Shown piece after piece: positions 48,696 through 55,904 of a stretch of DNA of 64,000 nt. The notes beneath the pieces are model-generated. The model was not told where the DNA came from, searched no databases, and saw only the letters and a program-made list of their open reading frames with translations. Made by a program: the position numbers and the translations under genes. Positions within the stretch are counted from its first letter, which is position 1. Each line of letters begins with the position of its first letter. Source of the DNA: Nocardioides litoris (lineage in GTDB: Bacteria; Actinomycetota; Actinomycetes; Propionibacteriales; Nocardioidaceae); assembly GCF_006346315.1 (NCBI RefSeq), contig NZ_VDMR01000008.1, positions 1 to 64,000 on the forward strand, given 5' to 3'.

Positions 48696-49097
48696 TCAGC
48701 CCGCGAGGGCGCCCTCCGACACCGCCCAGACCAGCAACGCCAGCAGGCACACCACGGCACCCGACGCGGTCCCGACCAGCAACCCCGCGCCGTACCGCCG
48801 CCGTTGGTCGGCCTGCGCCGCGGTCACCAGCACGAGGACCGCCGGCGGCACCACGGTCGCGAGCAGGAACAGGCGGCGGGAGCCGGTCTCGGCCGCGACC
48901 ACGGCCACGACGGACGCGCCGACCCCGACCAGGGAGGCGACCCGCACCCCGTGCCGGAAGCCGTGGTCGCGCGAGGACCTCTCCGGTCGCTGCTCGTGGA
49001 GGGTGACCTGCTGCACGCGTCGGACGGTAGTCGGCTGGGCTGGCGACCGCGCGCTGTCGCGACCACCAGGCCGGGCATCCACCGGTGCCCCGGTCAT
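48696..49097 (-). CDS. Small integral membrane protein, unknown
   Basis: The 133-residue product has a polar, Arg-rich N-terminal half. Three hydrophobic segments follow: VASLVGVGASVVAVVAA (about 52-68), FLLATVVPPAVLVLVTA (about 76-92) and LLVGTASGAVVCLLALLVWAV (about 104-126). No known family. The start at ATG 49097 is uncertain; an internal GTG before QQVTLHEQRPERSS (about residue 28) would remove a low-complexity part. It may be transcribed with the small gene downstream. Confidence 0.6.
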   Translation of the reverse strand: MTGAPVDARPGGRDSARSPAQPTTVRRVQQVTLHEQRPERSSRDHGFRHGVRVASLVGVGASVVAVVAAETGSRRLFLLATVVPPAVLVLVTAAQADQRRRYGAGLLVGTASGAVVCLLALLVWAVSEGALAG

Positions 49098-49110
49098 CGA
49101 CAGGTCTGGT

Positions 49111-49458
49111 TCACGTGCTCGAGCGCAGCACCGTGGCCATGGGTCGGCCCTTCGCGAGCTCGTCGACGAGCTTGTCGAGGTAGCGGACCTGCCGCATCAG
49201 CGGGTCCTCGACCTCCTGCACCTTCACCCCGCAGACCGACCCGGTGATGAGGCCGACGTCCGGGTTGAGGGTCGCGCCGGCGAAGAAGTCGGCGAACGTC
49301 GTCCCGTCGGCCAGGTGCCGGGCGAGCGCGGCGTCGTCGTACCCGGTGAGCCAACGGATGACCTCGTCGACCTCGGCCCGGGTGCGCCCCTTGCGCTCCG
49401 CCTTGGCGACGTAGTGCGGGTAGACCGAGGCGACGGGGGTGGCGGAGATCCGGTGCAC
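49111..49458 (-). CDS. DUF2200-family protein
   Basis: The 115-residue protein begins with the pattern RISATPVASVYPHYVAKAERKGRT and continues VDEVIRWLTGYDDAALARHL and GATLNPDVGLITGSVCGVKVQE. This is the DUF2200 signature as I recall it (ASVYP.YV.KVE.KGRT; WLTGY). The function is unknown; many bacteria carry it as a single-copy stress or accessory gene. The GTG start (49458) lies 6 nt after a CAGACT element. It is 4 bp downstream of the esterase gene stop, in the same direction, so the two may be co-transcribed. Confidence 0.8.
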   Translation of the reverse strand: MHRISATPVASVYPHYVAKAERKGRTRAEVDEVIRWLTGYDDAALARHLADGTTFADFFAGATLNPDVGLITGSVCGVKVQEVEDPLMRQVRYLDKLVDELAKGRPMATVLRSST

Positions 49459-49462
49459 GGAC

Positions 49463-50290
49463 TCAGTCTGTCGCCCGGTCGCCCGCAGCGCCCAGGAAGA
49501 CCCGCAGCGCGGAGACGAAGGCCTCGGGCTGCTCGGAGTGCACCCAGTGCCCGGCGCCCTTGATCGTCACCTGCGTGGTCCGCGGGAAGAGCCGACGCAT
49601 GGCCGGCCCGTGCTCCTCGCGCACGTACGGCGACCGCTCGCCCGCCATCCACAGCACCGGGTGGTCGAAGGTCAGGTCACCGACGTCCTGGCCGGGCCAG
49701 CCGGCGATGCGGGGCAGCTCGCGGCGCAGGAGGGCGAGGTCGGCCTGCCAGCGCCAGCCGCCGCCCTCGGCGGAGGGCCTGGAACGCAGGTTCTGCAGGA
49801 GGAACCCGCGCACGCGGTCGTCGGGGATCGGGTCGGTGAGCAGCCGGTCGGCGTCGGCGCGCCGCTCGACGAGGCCGAGGTCGAGGCCGGCGAGGCTGTC
49901 GAGCAGGTGCACGAACTCGCCCTCGCCCTCGCTGGGGGCGGGGGAGATGTCGACGACCACGAGGCGACGCACGAGGTCGGGGTGGCGCAGCGCCAGCACC
50001 ATGGCGACCTTGCCGCCCATGGAGTGGCCCACCAGGTGGGTCGGTCCGTCGGCGCACCAACCCGCGCGCAGCACCTCGGCCACGGCGTCGGCGACCTCGA
50101 CGTAGTCCACCGACCCGGTCCAGGCCGAGCGGCCGTGGTTGGGCAGGTCGACCAGCAGCGACCGCAGCCCGGGCTCGAGGGCCTTGGCGACCTGGGTGAA
50201 GTTGCGTCCCTGCCCGAACAGGCCGTGCAGCAGGACCACCCGCTCACCGGTCGTCCCGACCTCGGTCGTGTGCAGCTCCACCGGGTTCAC
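49463..50290 (-). CDS. Alpha/beta-hydrolase (YbfF-like esterase)
   Basis: The 275-residue protein has HGLFGQGRNFTQVAKAL (HG oxyanion motif at about 22), DLPNHGRSAW, and the nucleophile elbow GHSMGG (Ser at about residue 92). The acid is in the ERRAD/PVLWMAGERSPYV region, and the catalytic His is in GAGHWVHSEQPEAF. This matches acyl-CoA esterase YbfF-type hydrolases; the substrate is not determined. The GTG start lies 7 nt after TAGCGT (50303 to 50298, minus strand), and the divergent SDR gene uses TACGGT 15 bp farther right, so both are probably leaderless. Confidence 0.8.
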   Translation of the reverse strand: MNPVELHTTEVGTTGERVVLLHGLFGQGRNFTQVAKALEPGLRSLLVDLPNHGRSAWTGSVDYVEVADAVAEVLRAGWCADGPTHLVGHSMGGKVAMVLALRHPDLVRRLVVVDISPAPSEGEGEFVHLLDSLAGLDLGLVERRADADRLLTDPIPDDRVRGFLLQNLRSRPSAEGGGWRWQADLALLRRELPRIAGWPGQDVGDLTFDHPVLWMAGERSPYVREEHGPAMRRLFPRTTQVTIKGAGHWVHSEQPEAFVSALRVFLGAAGDRATD

Positions 50291-50312
50291 CCGGGCGACG
50301 CTAGCGGGCCGC

Positions 50313-50318
50313 TACGGT
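50313..50318 (+). promoter_or_regulatory. -10 element (TACGGT) of a leaderless promoter
   Basis: TACGGT lies 6 nt before GTG 50325. It is paired with TAGCGT on the other strand (50303 to 50298), 7 nt before the esterase GTG at 50290. Confidence 0.5.
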
Positions 50319-50324
50319 CGGCGC

Positions 50325-50990
50325 GTGAGCACACCGACCGGCAGCGCCCTCGTCGCCGGAGCCGGCCCCGGGGTCAGCGGCTCCCTCGCTCGCCTGCTCG
50401 CCGCCGACGGCCACCCCGTCGGCCTGCTCGGGGTCGACCACGAGCAGGTCGAGGCGCTCGCCACCGAGCTGCGCGGCACCGGCGCGGCCGTCGCGACGGC
50501 GTACGCCGACCTCACCGACGTCGACGCCGCGACCACCGCCGTGCGCCACCTCGCCGACGAGCTCGGCGGTCCGGTCGACGTGCTGCACTTCAACCCCAGC
50601 GCGTTCCGCGAGGAGGACCCGCTCGAGCTCACCGTGCCCGAGCTGCTGAAGGACGTCGCCCTCGGGGTCGGCGCGCTGCTGACCGTGGTCCAGGCCGCCC
50701 GCCCCCACCTGCGTGCCGGCAGCCGGGTGACGGTGACCGGCAGCATGGCCGCCGACGAGCCGTGGCACCGCGCCGCCTCGCTGGGCGTCCAGAAGGCCGG
50801 TGTCCGCAACCTCGTGCACAGCCTCGACGCCACGCTGCGCGACGACGGCATCCGCGCGGTCTCGGTGACGGTCCGCGGCACCCTGGCCCCGGAGGGCGCC
50901 TTCACGCCCGACCGCGTCGCCGCCGCCCTGCACGCGGCCCTGCGTCGCGACGAGGCCGACTGGACGACCGAGGTCCCGTACGCCGGCTGA
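50325..50990 (+). CDS. Short SDR-family protein
   Basis: The 221-residue protein has a Rossmann start ALVAGAGPGVSGSLARLLAAD, a GAGPGVSGS cofactor loop that departs from the usual TGxxxGxG. It continues VDVLHFNPSAFREEDPLEL and VTVTGSMAADEPWHRAASLG, with VQKAGVRNLVHSL. In place of YxxxK the position reads LGVQK, so the catalytic Tyr may be missing. Such atypical SDRs are often non-enzymatic or have altered chemistry. It is divergent from the esterase gene by 34 bp. Confidence 0.72.
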   Translation: MSTPTGSALVAGAGPGVSGSLARLLAADGHPVGLLGVDHEQVEALATELRGTGAAVATAYADLTDVDAATTAVRHLADELGGPVDVLHFNPSAFREEDPLELTVPELLKDVALGVGALLTVVQAARPHLRAGSRVTVTGSMAADEPWHRAASLGVQKAGVRNLVHSLDATLRDDGIRAVSVTVRGTLAPEGAFTPDRVAAALHAALRRDEADWTTEVPYAG

Positions 50991-51034
50991 GCCACCGGCG
51001 TTTCCCGCCGCGGCACCCGCGGAACGCTGTCCGC

Positions 51035-52063
51035 GTGTCGATGCACTCCGACCCCACCGTCGCCGGCCGTCTGGGCTTCCCACCGCCCCCGCCGCCGTAC
51101 GGCGCCCCGCCCGGCTCGACCGGCTCGCCCGGCTCGACCGGCCTGGGCGTCGCGGGCACCCTCGGGCGCACCGTCCCGGTCATGCTCCCGATGGCGGCCC
51201 TCCCGTGGTTGGCGTTCCGCGTCGACGTCGTCGTGGGTGTGGTGGTCTGCCTCCTCGGCGCCGTGCTGTACGCCGGGGCGGCGTGGGCGTTGCTGCGGGT
51301 GCTCGGCGTCGACCGTGCCGGTCTCGTCGGCCCGATCGCGACGGTGCTCGCCGGCGTGGCGCAGCTGTCCTGGGCGGTCACGTCCCTGTTCCTCGTGCTC
51401 GGGCTCGACGCAGGACGCACTGACGAGGCCGCGGTCGGGGCAAACGCTCTGGGCCTGCTGGCCGCGACGGCCCTGGGCGCCACCATCGCCGTCCTGCTCC
51501 TGCACGTCGGTCGAGGTGTGCCGTGGCCACTCCCGGTCGCGCTGCTCGTGCTGGTGCTGGCCGTCCCGATCGGGTCGGGCGTCCTGGCCGCCGTCGTCGA
51601 CGAGCGCGCCGACGACCGGGCCCTGCGAGCGGACCTCGAGGCGTCGGGCCAGCCGTACCTGCTGCCCGACCTCGACGGGCTCGAGCCGACCTACGTCAGC
51701 TCTGACCGGGCGCTGCAGGCGACCGCCGGCCTGCAGCCGCAGATCCAGATCTCCTACGCCCGCACCGGGGTCGAGGGCTACGAGCCGCCCGCTGCCTACG
51801 TGACGATCCGCGACCTGCCCGCGGGCTCGTTGTGCGAGGAGCTGACCGTGCTGCCCGACGAGCCCTGCACCGAGAGCGACGGCGTGGCCGCCCTCGACGA
51901 CGGCTTCCGCCCGCAGGTCGCGGTCGACCACGGCGACGCGATGCTGGTCGTCGAGCCCGGGTTCGGCGACGACGAGCTCACCCTCGCCGAGCTGCAGGAG
52001 CTGGCCCCGGCGCTGCGCAACGCGCCCGAGGTCGACGTCGAGACGCTGCTCGACGTCGACTGA
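51035..52063 (+). CDS. Membrane protein with C-terminal extracytoplasmic domain
   Basis: The 342-residue protein starts with a Pro-rich region (PPPPPPYGAPPGSTGSPG). Four hydrophobic segments follow (about residues 48-62, 66-90, 100-125 and 133-150, plus LPVALLVLVLAVPIGSGVLA near 165-185). The C-terminal 150 residues (from ADDRALRADLEASGQPYLLP) lack helices and carry two cysteines (SLCEELTVLPDEPC) that may pair outside the cell. No family is recognised. The start is GTG 51035 or ATG 51041. It converges with fadE27 by 10 bp. Confidence 0.65.
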   Translation: MSMHSDPTVAGRLGFPPPPPPYGAPPGSTGSPGSTGLGVAGTLGRTVPVMLPMAALPWLAFRVDVVVGVVVCLLGAVLYAGAAWALLRVLGVDRAGLVGPIATVLAGVAQLSWAVTSLFLVLGLDAGRTDEAAVGANALGLLAATALGATIAVLLLHVGRGVPWPLPVALLVLVLAVPIGSGVLAAVVDERADDRALRADLEASGQPYLLPDLDGLEPTYVSSDRALQATAGLQPQIQISYARTGVEGYEPPAAYVTIRDLPAGSLCEELTVLPDEPCTESDGVAALDDGFRPQVAVDHGDAMLVVEPGFGDDELTLAELQELAPALRNAPEVDVETLLDVD

Positions 52064-52073
52064 CGCGCACGCC

Positions 52074-53150
52074 TCAGGCGGGCTCGGTGGCCAGCGCGCG
52101 GCCCACGGCGAGGGCCTGCTCGGTCGCGCCGCCGTACAGCATCTCGAAGCGCTTGGCGGTGGTGAAGTAGCGGTGCGCCTCGCCGTCGAGGTCGATGCCG
52201 ACGCCGCCGTGCACGTGCACGGCGGTGTGGGCGAGCCGGTGGCCCGCGTCGGCGGCCCACAGCTTGGCCGTGGCCACCTCGACCTCGGCGGGCAGGCCCT
52301 CGGCCAGGCGCCACACGGCCTGCCACAGCGTCAGCTGCTGGGCCAGGACGTCGATGAACCCGTCGGCCAACCGCTGCCGCACGGCCTGGAAGGTGCCGAT
52401 CGGTCGCCCGAACTGCTCCCGCTCCGAGGCGTACGACGCCGTGAGCCGCAGCGCGCCCTCGGTGACCCCGAGCTGCTCGGCGGCCGCGGCCACCACGAGC
52501 AGCTGGGCCAGCCGGCCCGCGGCCTCGGGTCCGCCGAGGCGCGCCGCCGGCGCCGCCTCGAGGTCGAGGCGGACCACCCGGTCGCGGTCGCTGCTGTGGC
52601 CCTCGGTGCGGGTGACCCCGTCGGCGGACCCGTCGAGCAGGAACACGGCGGGGGACCCGTCGTCGTCGGTGGCGGTGACCAGGTGGGCCCCCGCGACGGC
52701 GCCGGCGCGCACCAGCACCTTGGCCCCGGTCAGCCGCCCGTCGCGGGCGACGACCGCCGGCCGGGCGGGCAGGTGGGAGCGCTCCTCCGCGACGGCCGCG
52801 GAGACCACGGTGCGGCCGTCGAGCCAGCGCGAGCGCTGCTCGTCGGAGCCCAGCTCGGCCAGCAGCAGCGTGGCCGGGCCGTGGACGGCCAGCGGGACGG
52901 GCGCGAGCACCCGGCCGACCTCGACGAGCACCCGGGTCAGCTCGACCAGGCCGAGCCCGGCGCCGCCGTGGGCCTCCGGGAGGTGGAGCGAGAGCAGCCC
53001 GCTGTCGGCGAGCTCGCCCCACAGCTCGGCGTCGTGGCGGGAGCCGGTGGCCTCGACGGCCTTCTGGCGCTCCAGCGTGCAGCGGTCGCGGAGGATCTCC
53101 GCAGCCAGCGCCGCGGCCTCGTCCTGCTCGGCGGTGAAGGTGAAGTCCAT
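52074..53150 (-). CDS. fadE27: FadE27-like subunit of a heteromeric steroid acyl-CoA dehydrogenase
   Basis: The 358-residue protein is a shortened acyl-CoA dehydrogenase. It begins MDFTFTAEQDEAAALAAEIL and has a helical N-domain (GLLSLHLPEAHGGAGLGLVE). The C-domain contains YASEREQFGRPIGTFQAVRQRLAD and the FAD/substrate loop VHVHGGVGIDLDGEAHRYF. M. tuberculosis FadE27 forms an alpha2beta2 enzyme with FadE26 (ChsE4-ChsE5) that starts beta-oxidation of the steroid C26-CoA side chain. It follows fadE26 by 11 bp in the same operon. The start ATG 53150 is supported by a GTGGTG purine patch. Confidence 0.84.
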   Translation of the reverse strand: MDFTFTAEQDEAAALAAEILRDRCTLERQKAVEATGSRHDAELWGELADSGLLSLHLPEAHGGAGLGLVELTRVLVEVGRVLAPVPLAVHGPATLLLAELGSDEQRSRWLDGRTVVSAAVAEERSHLPARPAVVARDGRLTGAKVLVRAGAVAGAHLVTATDDDGSPAVFLLDGSADGVTRTEGHSSDRDRVVRLDLEAAPAARLGGPEAAGRLAQLLVVAAAAEQLGVTEGALRLTASYASEREQFGRPIGTFQAVRQRLADGFIDVLAQQLTLWQAVWRLAEGLPAEVEVATAKLWAADAGHRLAHTAVHVHGGVGIDLDGEAHRYFTTAKRFEMLYGGATEQALAVGRALATEPA

Positions 53151-53161
53151 CGTGGTGGTCC

Positions 53162-54358
53162 TCAGGCTCGCTTCTCGAGGGGCAGGCCGAGGCCCACGTA
53201 GCCGATGATGTCGCGCTGGATCTCGTTGGTGCCGCCGCCGAAGGTCATCACCAACGAGGAGCGGAACATCCGCTCCAGTCGCCCGGCCAGCGCCGCGCCG
53301 GAGGAGTCGGCGGTGAGCGTCGACATCGGGCCCACCACCTCCTGGAGCGTGCGGTAGACCTCGGTGTTGAGCTCCGAGCCGTAGATCTTGATGGCCGAGG
53401 CCTCGGCGGGGGAGAGGTCGACGCCCGCGTCGGCGTCGGCGGCCAGCTTCCAGTTGAGCAGGCTCAGCGCCTCGACCCGGGCGTGGGCCCGGCCGAGCGC
53501 GACCTGCACCCACTCGGTGTCGATGACCCGCTGGCCGTCGGGGTTCTTGGTCTGCTGGGCCCACTCGCGCACGAGCTGAAGGGAGTGGACGGTCGGCGCG
53601 GCGGAGGTGAGCGAGACCCGCTCGTGGTTGAGCTGGTTGGTCATCAGCGGCCAGCCGCCGTCGACCTCGCCGACCACGTTGGCCGCCGGCACCCGCACGT
53701 CGGAGTAGTAGGTGGCGCTCGTGCCGACACCGGCCACCGTGTGCACCGGGGTCCAGGACACGCCGGGGGCGTCGGCCGGCACCAGGATCATCGACAGGCC
53801 CCGGTGCTTGCGCTGCTCGGGCTCGTGACCGGTGCGGCAGGCCAGCCAGATCCAGTCGGCGTACTGGATGAGGGAGGTCCACATCTTCTGGCCGTTGATG
53901 ACCCACTCGTCGCCCTCGAGGACCGCCCTGGTCTGCAGCGAGGCCAGGTCAGTGCCCGAGCCGGGCTCGGAGTAGCCGATCGAGAAGTGCAGGTCGCCGG
54001 CCAGGATCTTGGGCAGGAAGTAGTCCTTCTGCTCCTGGGTCCCGTAGCGCATGATCGTCGGGCCGACGGTGTTGAGCGTCAGGTAGGGGATCGGGACGCC
54101 GGCCACCGCGGCCGCGTCGGTGAAGATCAGCTGCTCGACCATCGAGCGCGCCTGCCCGCCGTACTCGGTGGGCCAGCCGATGCCCAGCCACCCGTCGCGG
54201 CCGACCTGGCGGATGACGTCCTTGTAGACCCCCGCCTCCCCGAACTCACCGGTCGCCGAGGACAGCCCGGCGCGGACCTCGGGGGTGACCAGGCGACCGA
54301 AGTAGTCGGCCAGCTCGGCCCGCAGGGCGTGGTGCTCGGGGGAGAGGGCGAGGTGCAT
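53162..54358 (-). CDS. fadE26: FadE26-like subunit of a heteromeric steroid acyl-CoA dehydrogenase
   Basis: The 398-residue acyl-CoA dehydrogenase has the FAD-contact segment FSIGYSEPGSGTDLASLQTRA and INGQKMWTSLIQYADWIWLACRTG, the lid NHERVSLTSA, and the C-terminal MTFGGGTNEIQRDIIGYVGLGLP. Together with FadE27 it would oxidise 3-oxo-cholest-4-en-26-oyl-CoA at C24. On the minus strand TAGTCT (54370 to 54365) lies 6 nt before the ATG and is fused to the operator at 54369-54382, so the mRNA is leaderless and KstR-controlled. KshA is divergent. Confidence 0.86.
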   Translation of the reverse strand: MHLALSPEHHALRAELADYFGRLVTPEVRAGLSSATGEFGEAGVYKDVIRQVGRDGWLGIGWPTEYGGQARSMVEQLIFTDAAAVAGVPIPYLTLNTVGPTIMRYGTQEQKDYFLPKILAGDLHFSIGYSEPGSGTDLASLQTRAVLEGDEWVINGQKMWTSLIQYADWIWLACRTGHEPEQRKHRGLSMILVPADAPGVSWTPVHTVAGVGTSATYYSDVRVPAANVVGEVDGGWPLMTNQLNHERVSLTSAAPTVHSLQLVREWAQQTKNPDGQRVIDTEWVQVALGRAHARVEALSLLNWKLAADADAGVDLSPAEASAIKIYGSELNTEVYRTLQEVVGPMSTLTADSSGAALAGRLERMFRSSLVMTFGGGTNEIQRDIIGYVGLGLPLEKRA

Positions 54359-54368
54359 GGCGCCAGAC

Positions 54369-54382
54369 TAGAACGTGTTCTC
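54369..54382. promoter_or_regulatory. KstR-type operator between fadE26 and kshA
   Basis: TAGAACGTGTTCTC matches TnnAACnnGTTnnA except for the last base, the same variant as at 12691. The left end overlaps the fadE26 -10 (TAGTCT on the minus strand). The kshA -10 TAGCCT at 54392-54397 lies 6 nt before its ATG. Confidence 0.8.
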
Positions 54383-54403
54383 GTTTTGGGCTAGCCTCGC
54401 CCC

Positions 54404-55600
54404 ATGAGCAGCGTGCGCACCCTCGACCAGGGCACCGCGCCGGAGCGCTACGCGCGCGGCTGGCACTGCCTCGGCCTCGCCGAGTCCTTCCGCGACGGCA
54501 AGCCCCACCGCGTCCCGGGCTTCGGCGGCCAGATGGTCGTGTGGGCCGACACCCGGGGCGAGCTGCAGGTGCTCGACGGCTACTGCCGCCACATGGGCGG
54601 CGACCTGACCCAGGGCACGGTCAAGGGCGACGAGATCGCCTGCCCCTTCCACGACTGGCGCTGGGGCGGCGACGGCCGCTGCAATCAGATCCCCTACGCC
54701 CGCCGGGTGCCGCTGCGCGCCCGCACCCAGCGCTACGAGACCGCGGTCGTCAACGACCAGCTGCTCGTGTGGCACGACTCCGAGGGCTCGCCCGCCGACC
54801 GCTCGGTCCTGCCGCCCCAGCTGCCCGGCCTGGCCGAGGGCGAGTACACGAGCTGGGTCTGGCACTCCGAGCACATCGAGGGCTCCCACTGCCGCGAGCT
54901 CATCGACAACGTCGTCGACATGGCGCACTTCTACTACGTGCACTTCGCGTTCCCGACGAGCTTCCGCAACGTCTTCGAGGGCCACGTCGCCACCCAGTTC
55001 ATGGAGTCCAAGGGCCGACCCGACAAGACCGAGGGGTACGGCGACGCCGAGCTGTTCCTGAAGTCCGAGGCGACCTACTTCGGGCCGTCGTACATGGTCA
55101 ACTGGCTCGACACCGACTACAAGGGCTTCACCACCGAGGTCGTCCTCATCAACTGCCACGTCCCGACCGGGCCGGACTCGTTCCTGCTGCAGTACGGCAT
55201 CACGGTCAAGAAGCCCGAGGGCATGGACGACGCGACCGCCGACTTCATCGCCGGCAAGTACGCCGAGATGTTCGGCTCCGGCTTCCTGCAGGACGTGCAC
55301 ATCTGGAAGAACAAGGTGCCGGTGCAGAACCCGCTCCTGTGCGAGGAGGACGGCCCCGTCTACCAGCTGCGCCGCTGGTACGAGCAGTTCTACGTCGACG
55401 TCGCCGACGTGCAGCCGGAGATGGTCGACCGGTTCGAGTTCGAGGTCGACACGACCAAGGCCAACGAGTTCTGGCAGGACGAGGTCGCCGAGAACCTCCG
55501 GGTCAAGGCCCAGGAGGAGGCACAGCAGGACGCCGCCGCCGAGGCCGCCGACGAGGCCGCCGACGAGGGCGCCGACAGCGCGCTGATGTCGGGCACCTGA
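54404..55600 (+). CDS. kshA: KshA, 3-ketosteroid 9alpha-hydroxylase oxygenase
   Basis: The 398-residue Rieske oxygenase has the 2Fe-2S ligands Cys61, His63, Cys80 and His83 (CRHMGGD, then CPFHDW). The mononuclear iron site is in DNVVDMAHFYYVHF (His175, His180). KshA with KshB hydroxylates androstadienedione or its CoA derivative at C9, which opens ring B. The C-terminal tail after residue 365 is Ala/Glu/Asp-rich (AQQDAAAEAADEAADEGAD) and longer than I recall for typical KshA. ATG 54404 is 6 nt after TAGCCT, so the message is leaderless. The stop overlaps the next ATG (TGATG). Confidence 0.9.
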   Translation: MSSVRTLDQGTAPERYARGWHCLGLAESFRDGKPHRVPGFGGQMVVWADTRGELQVLDGYCRHMGGDLTQGTVKGDEIACPFHDWRWGGDGRCNQIPYARRVPLRARTQRYETAVVNDQLLVWHDSEGSPADRSVLPPQLPGLAEGEYTSWVWHSEHIEGSHCRELIDNVVDMAHFYYVHFAFPTSFRNVFEGHVATQFMESKGRPDKTEGYGDAELFLKSEATYFGPSYMVNWLDTDYKGFTTEVVLINCHVPTGPDSFLLQYGITVKKPEGMDDATADFIAGKYAEMFGSGFLQDVHIWKNKVPVQNPLLCEEDGPVYQLRRWYEQFYVDVADVQPEMVDRFEFEVDTTKANEFWQDEVAENLRVKAQEEAQQDAAAEAADEAADEGADSALMSGT

Positions 55601-55899
55601 TGGCCTCGTTCGTCCCGACCAGCCCGGACACCCTCGAGGACCAGCGGCTCTACACCACGGCCCGGCTGGTGCAGGTCGCGTGCCTCGACTGCCTGGCCCG
55701 CGTGGGCGTGAAGAAGAACAGCGACCACCACACCTCGGTGCAGTGGAGCGCCGAGGCGCGGGCCCAGTGCCCGGAGATGGCGCGCCGCGACGGCTCCGAC
55801 GGCCGGGCCGTCCACCCCGCCTGCCCGCGGCTGGCCACGAGCATCGAGTCCGCGGCCCGGGAGGGCCGCATCCCCATCGGCGCCGAGGACGGATACTGA
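55600..55899 (+). CDS. Small four-cysteine protein inserted between kshA and kshB
   Basis: The 99-residue soluble protein has cysteines at 28, 31, 57 and 75 (VACLDCLARV, AQCPEM, HPACPRL) and several His. This spacing (C-x2-C-x25-C-x17-C) suits zinc or iron binding. It is not a plant-type or bacterial ferredoxin, since it lacks C-x4-C-x2-C or C-x2-C-x2-C. The ATG overlaps the kshA stop and the stop lies 5 bp before the kshB GTG, so it is locked into the ketosteroid 9alpha-hydroxylase operon. It may be an assembly factor, electron-transfer partner or regulator; function unknown to me. Confidence 0.78.
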   Translation: MASFVPTSPDTLEDQRLYTTARLVQVACLDCLARVGVKKNSDHHTSVQWSAEARAQCPEMARRDGSDGRAVHPACPRLATSIESAAREGRIPIGAEDGY

Positions 55900-55904
55900 G
55901 CGCC

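Noticed and set aside
50301..50318. KstR-type site between esterase and SDR genes
   Set aside because: The region contains only paired -10 elements (TAGCGT and TACGGT); there is no AACnnGTT core.
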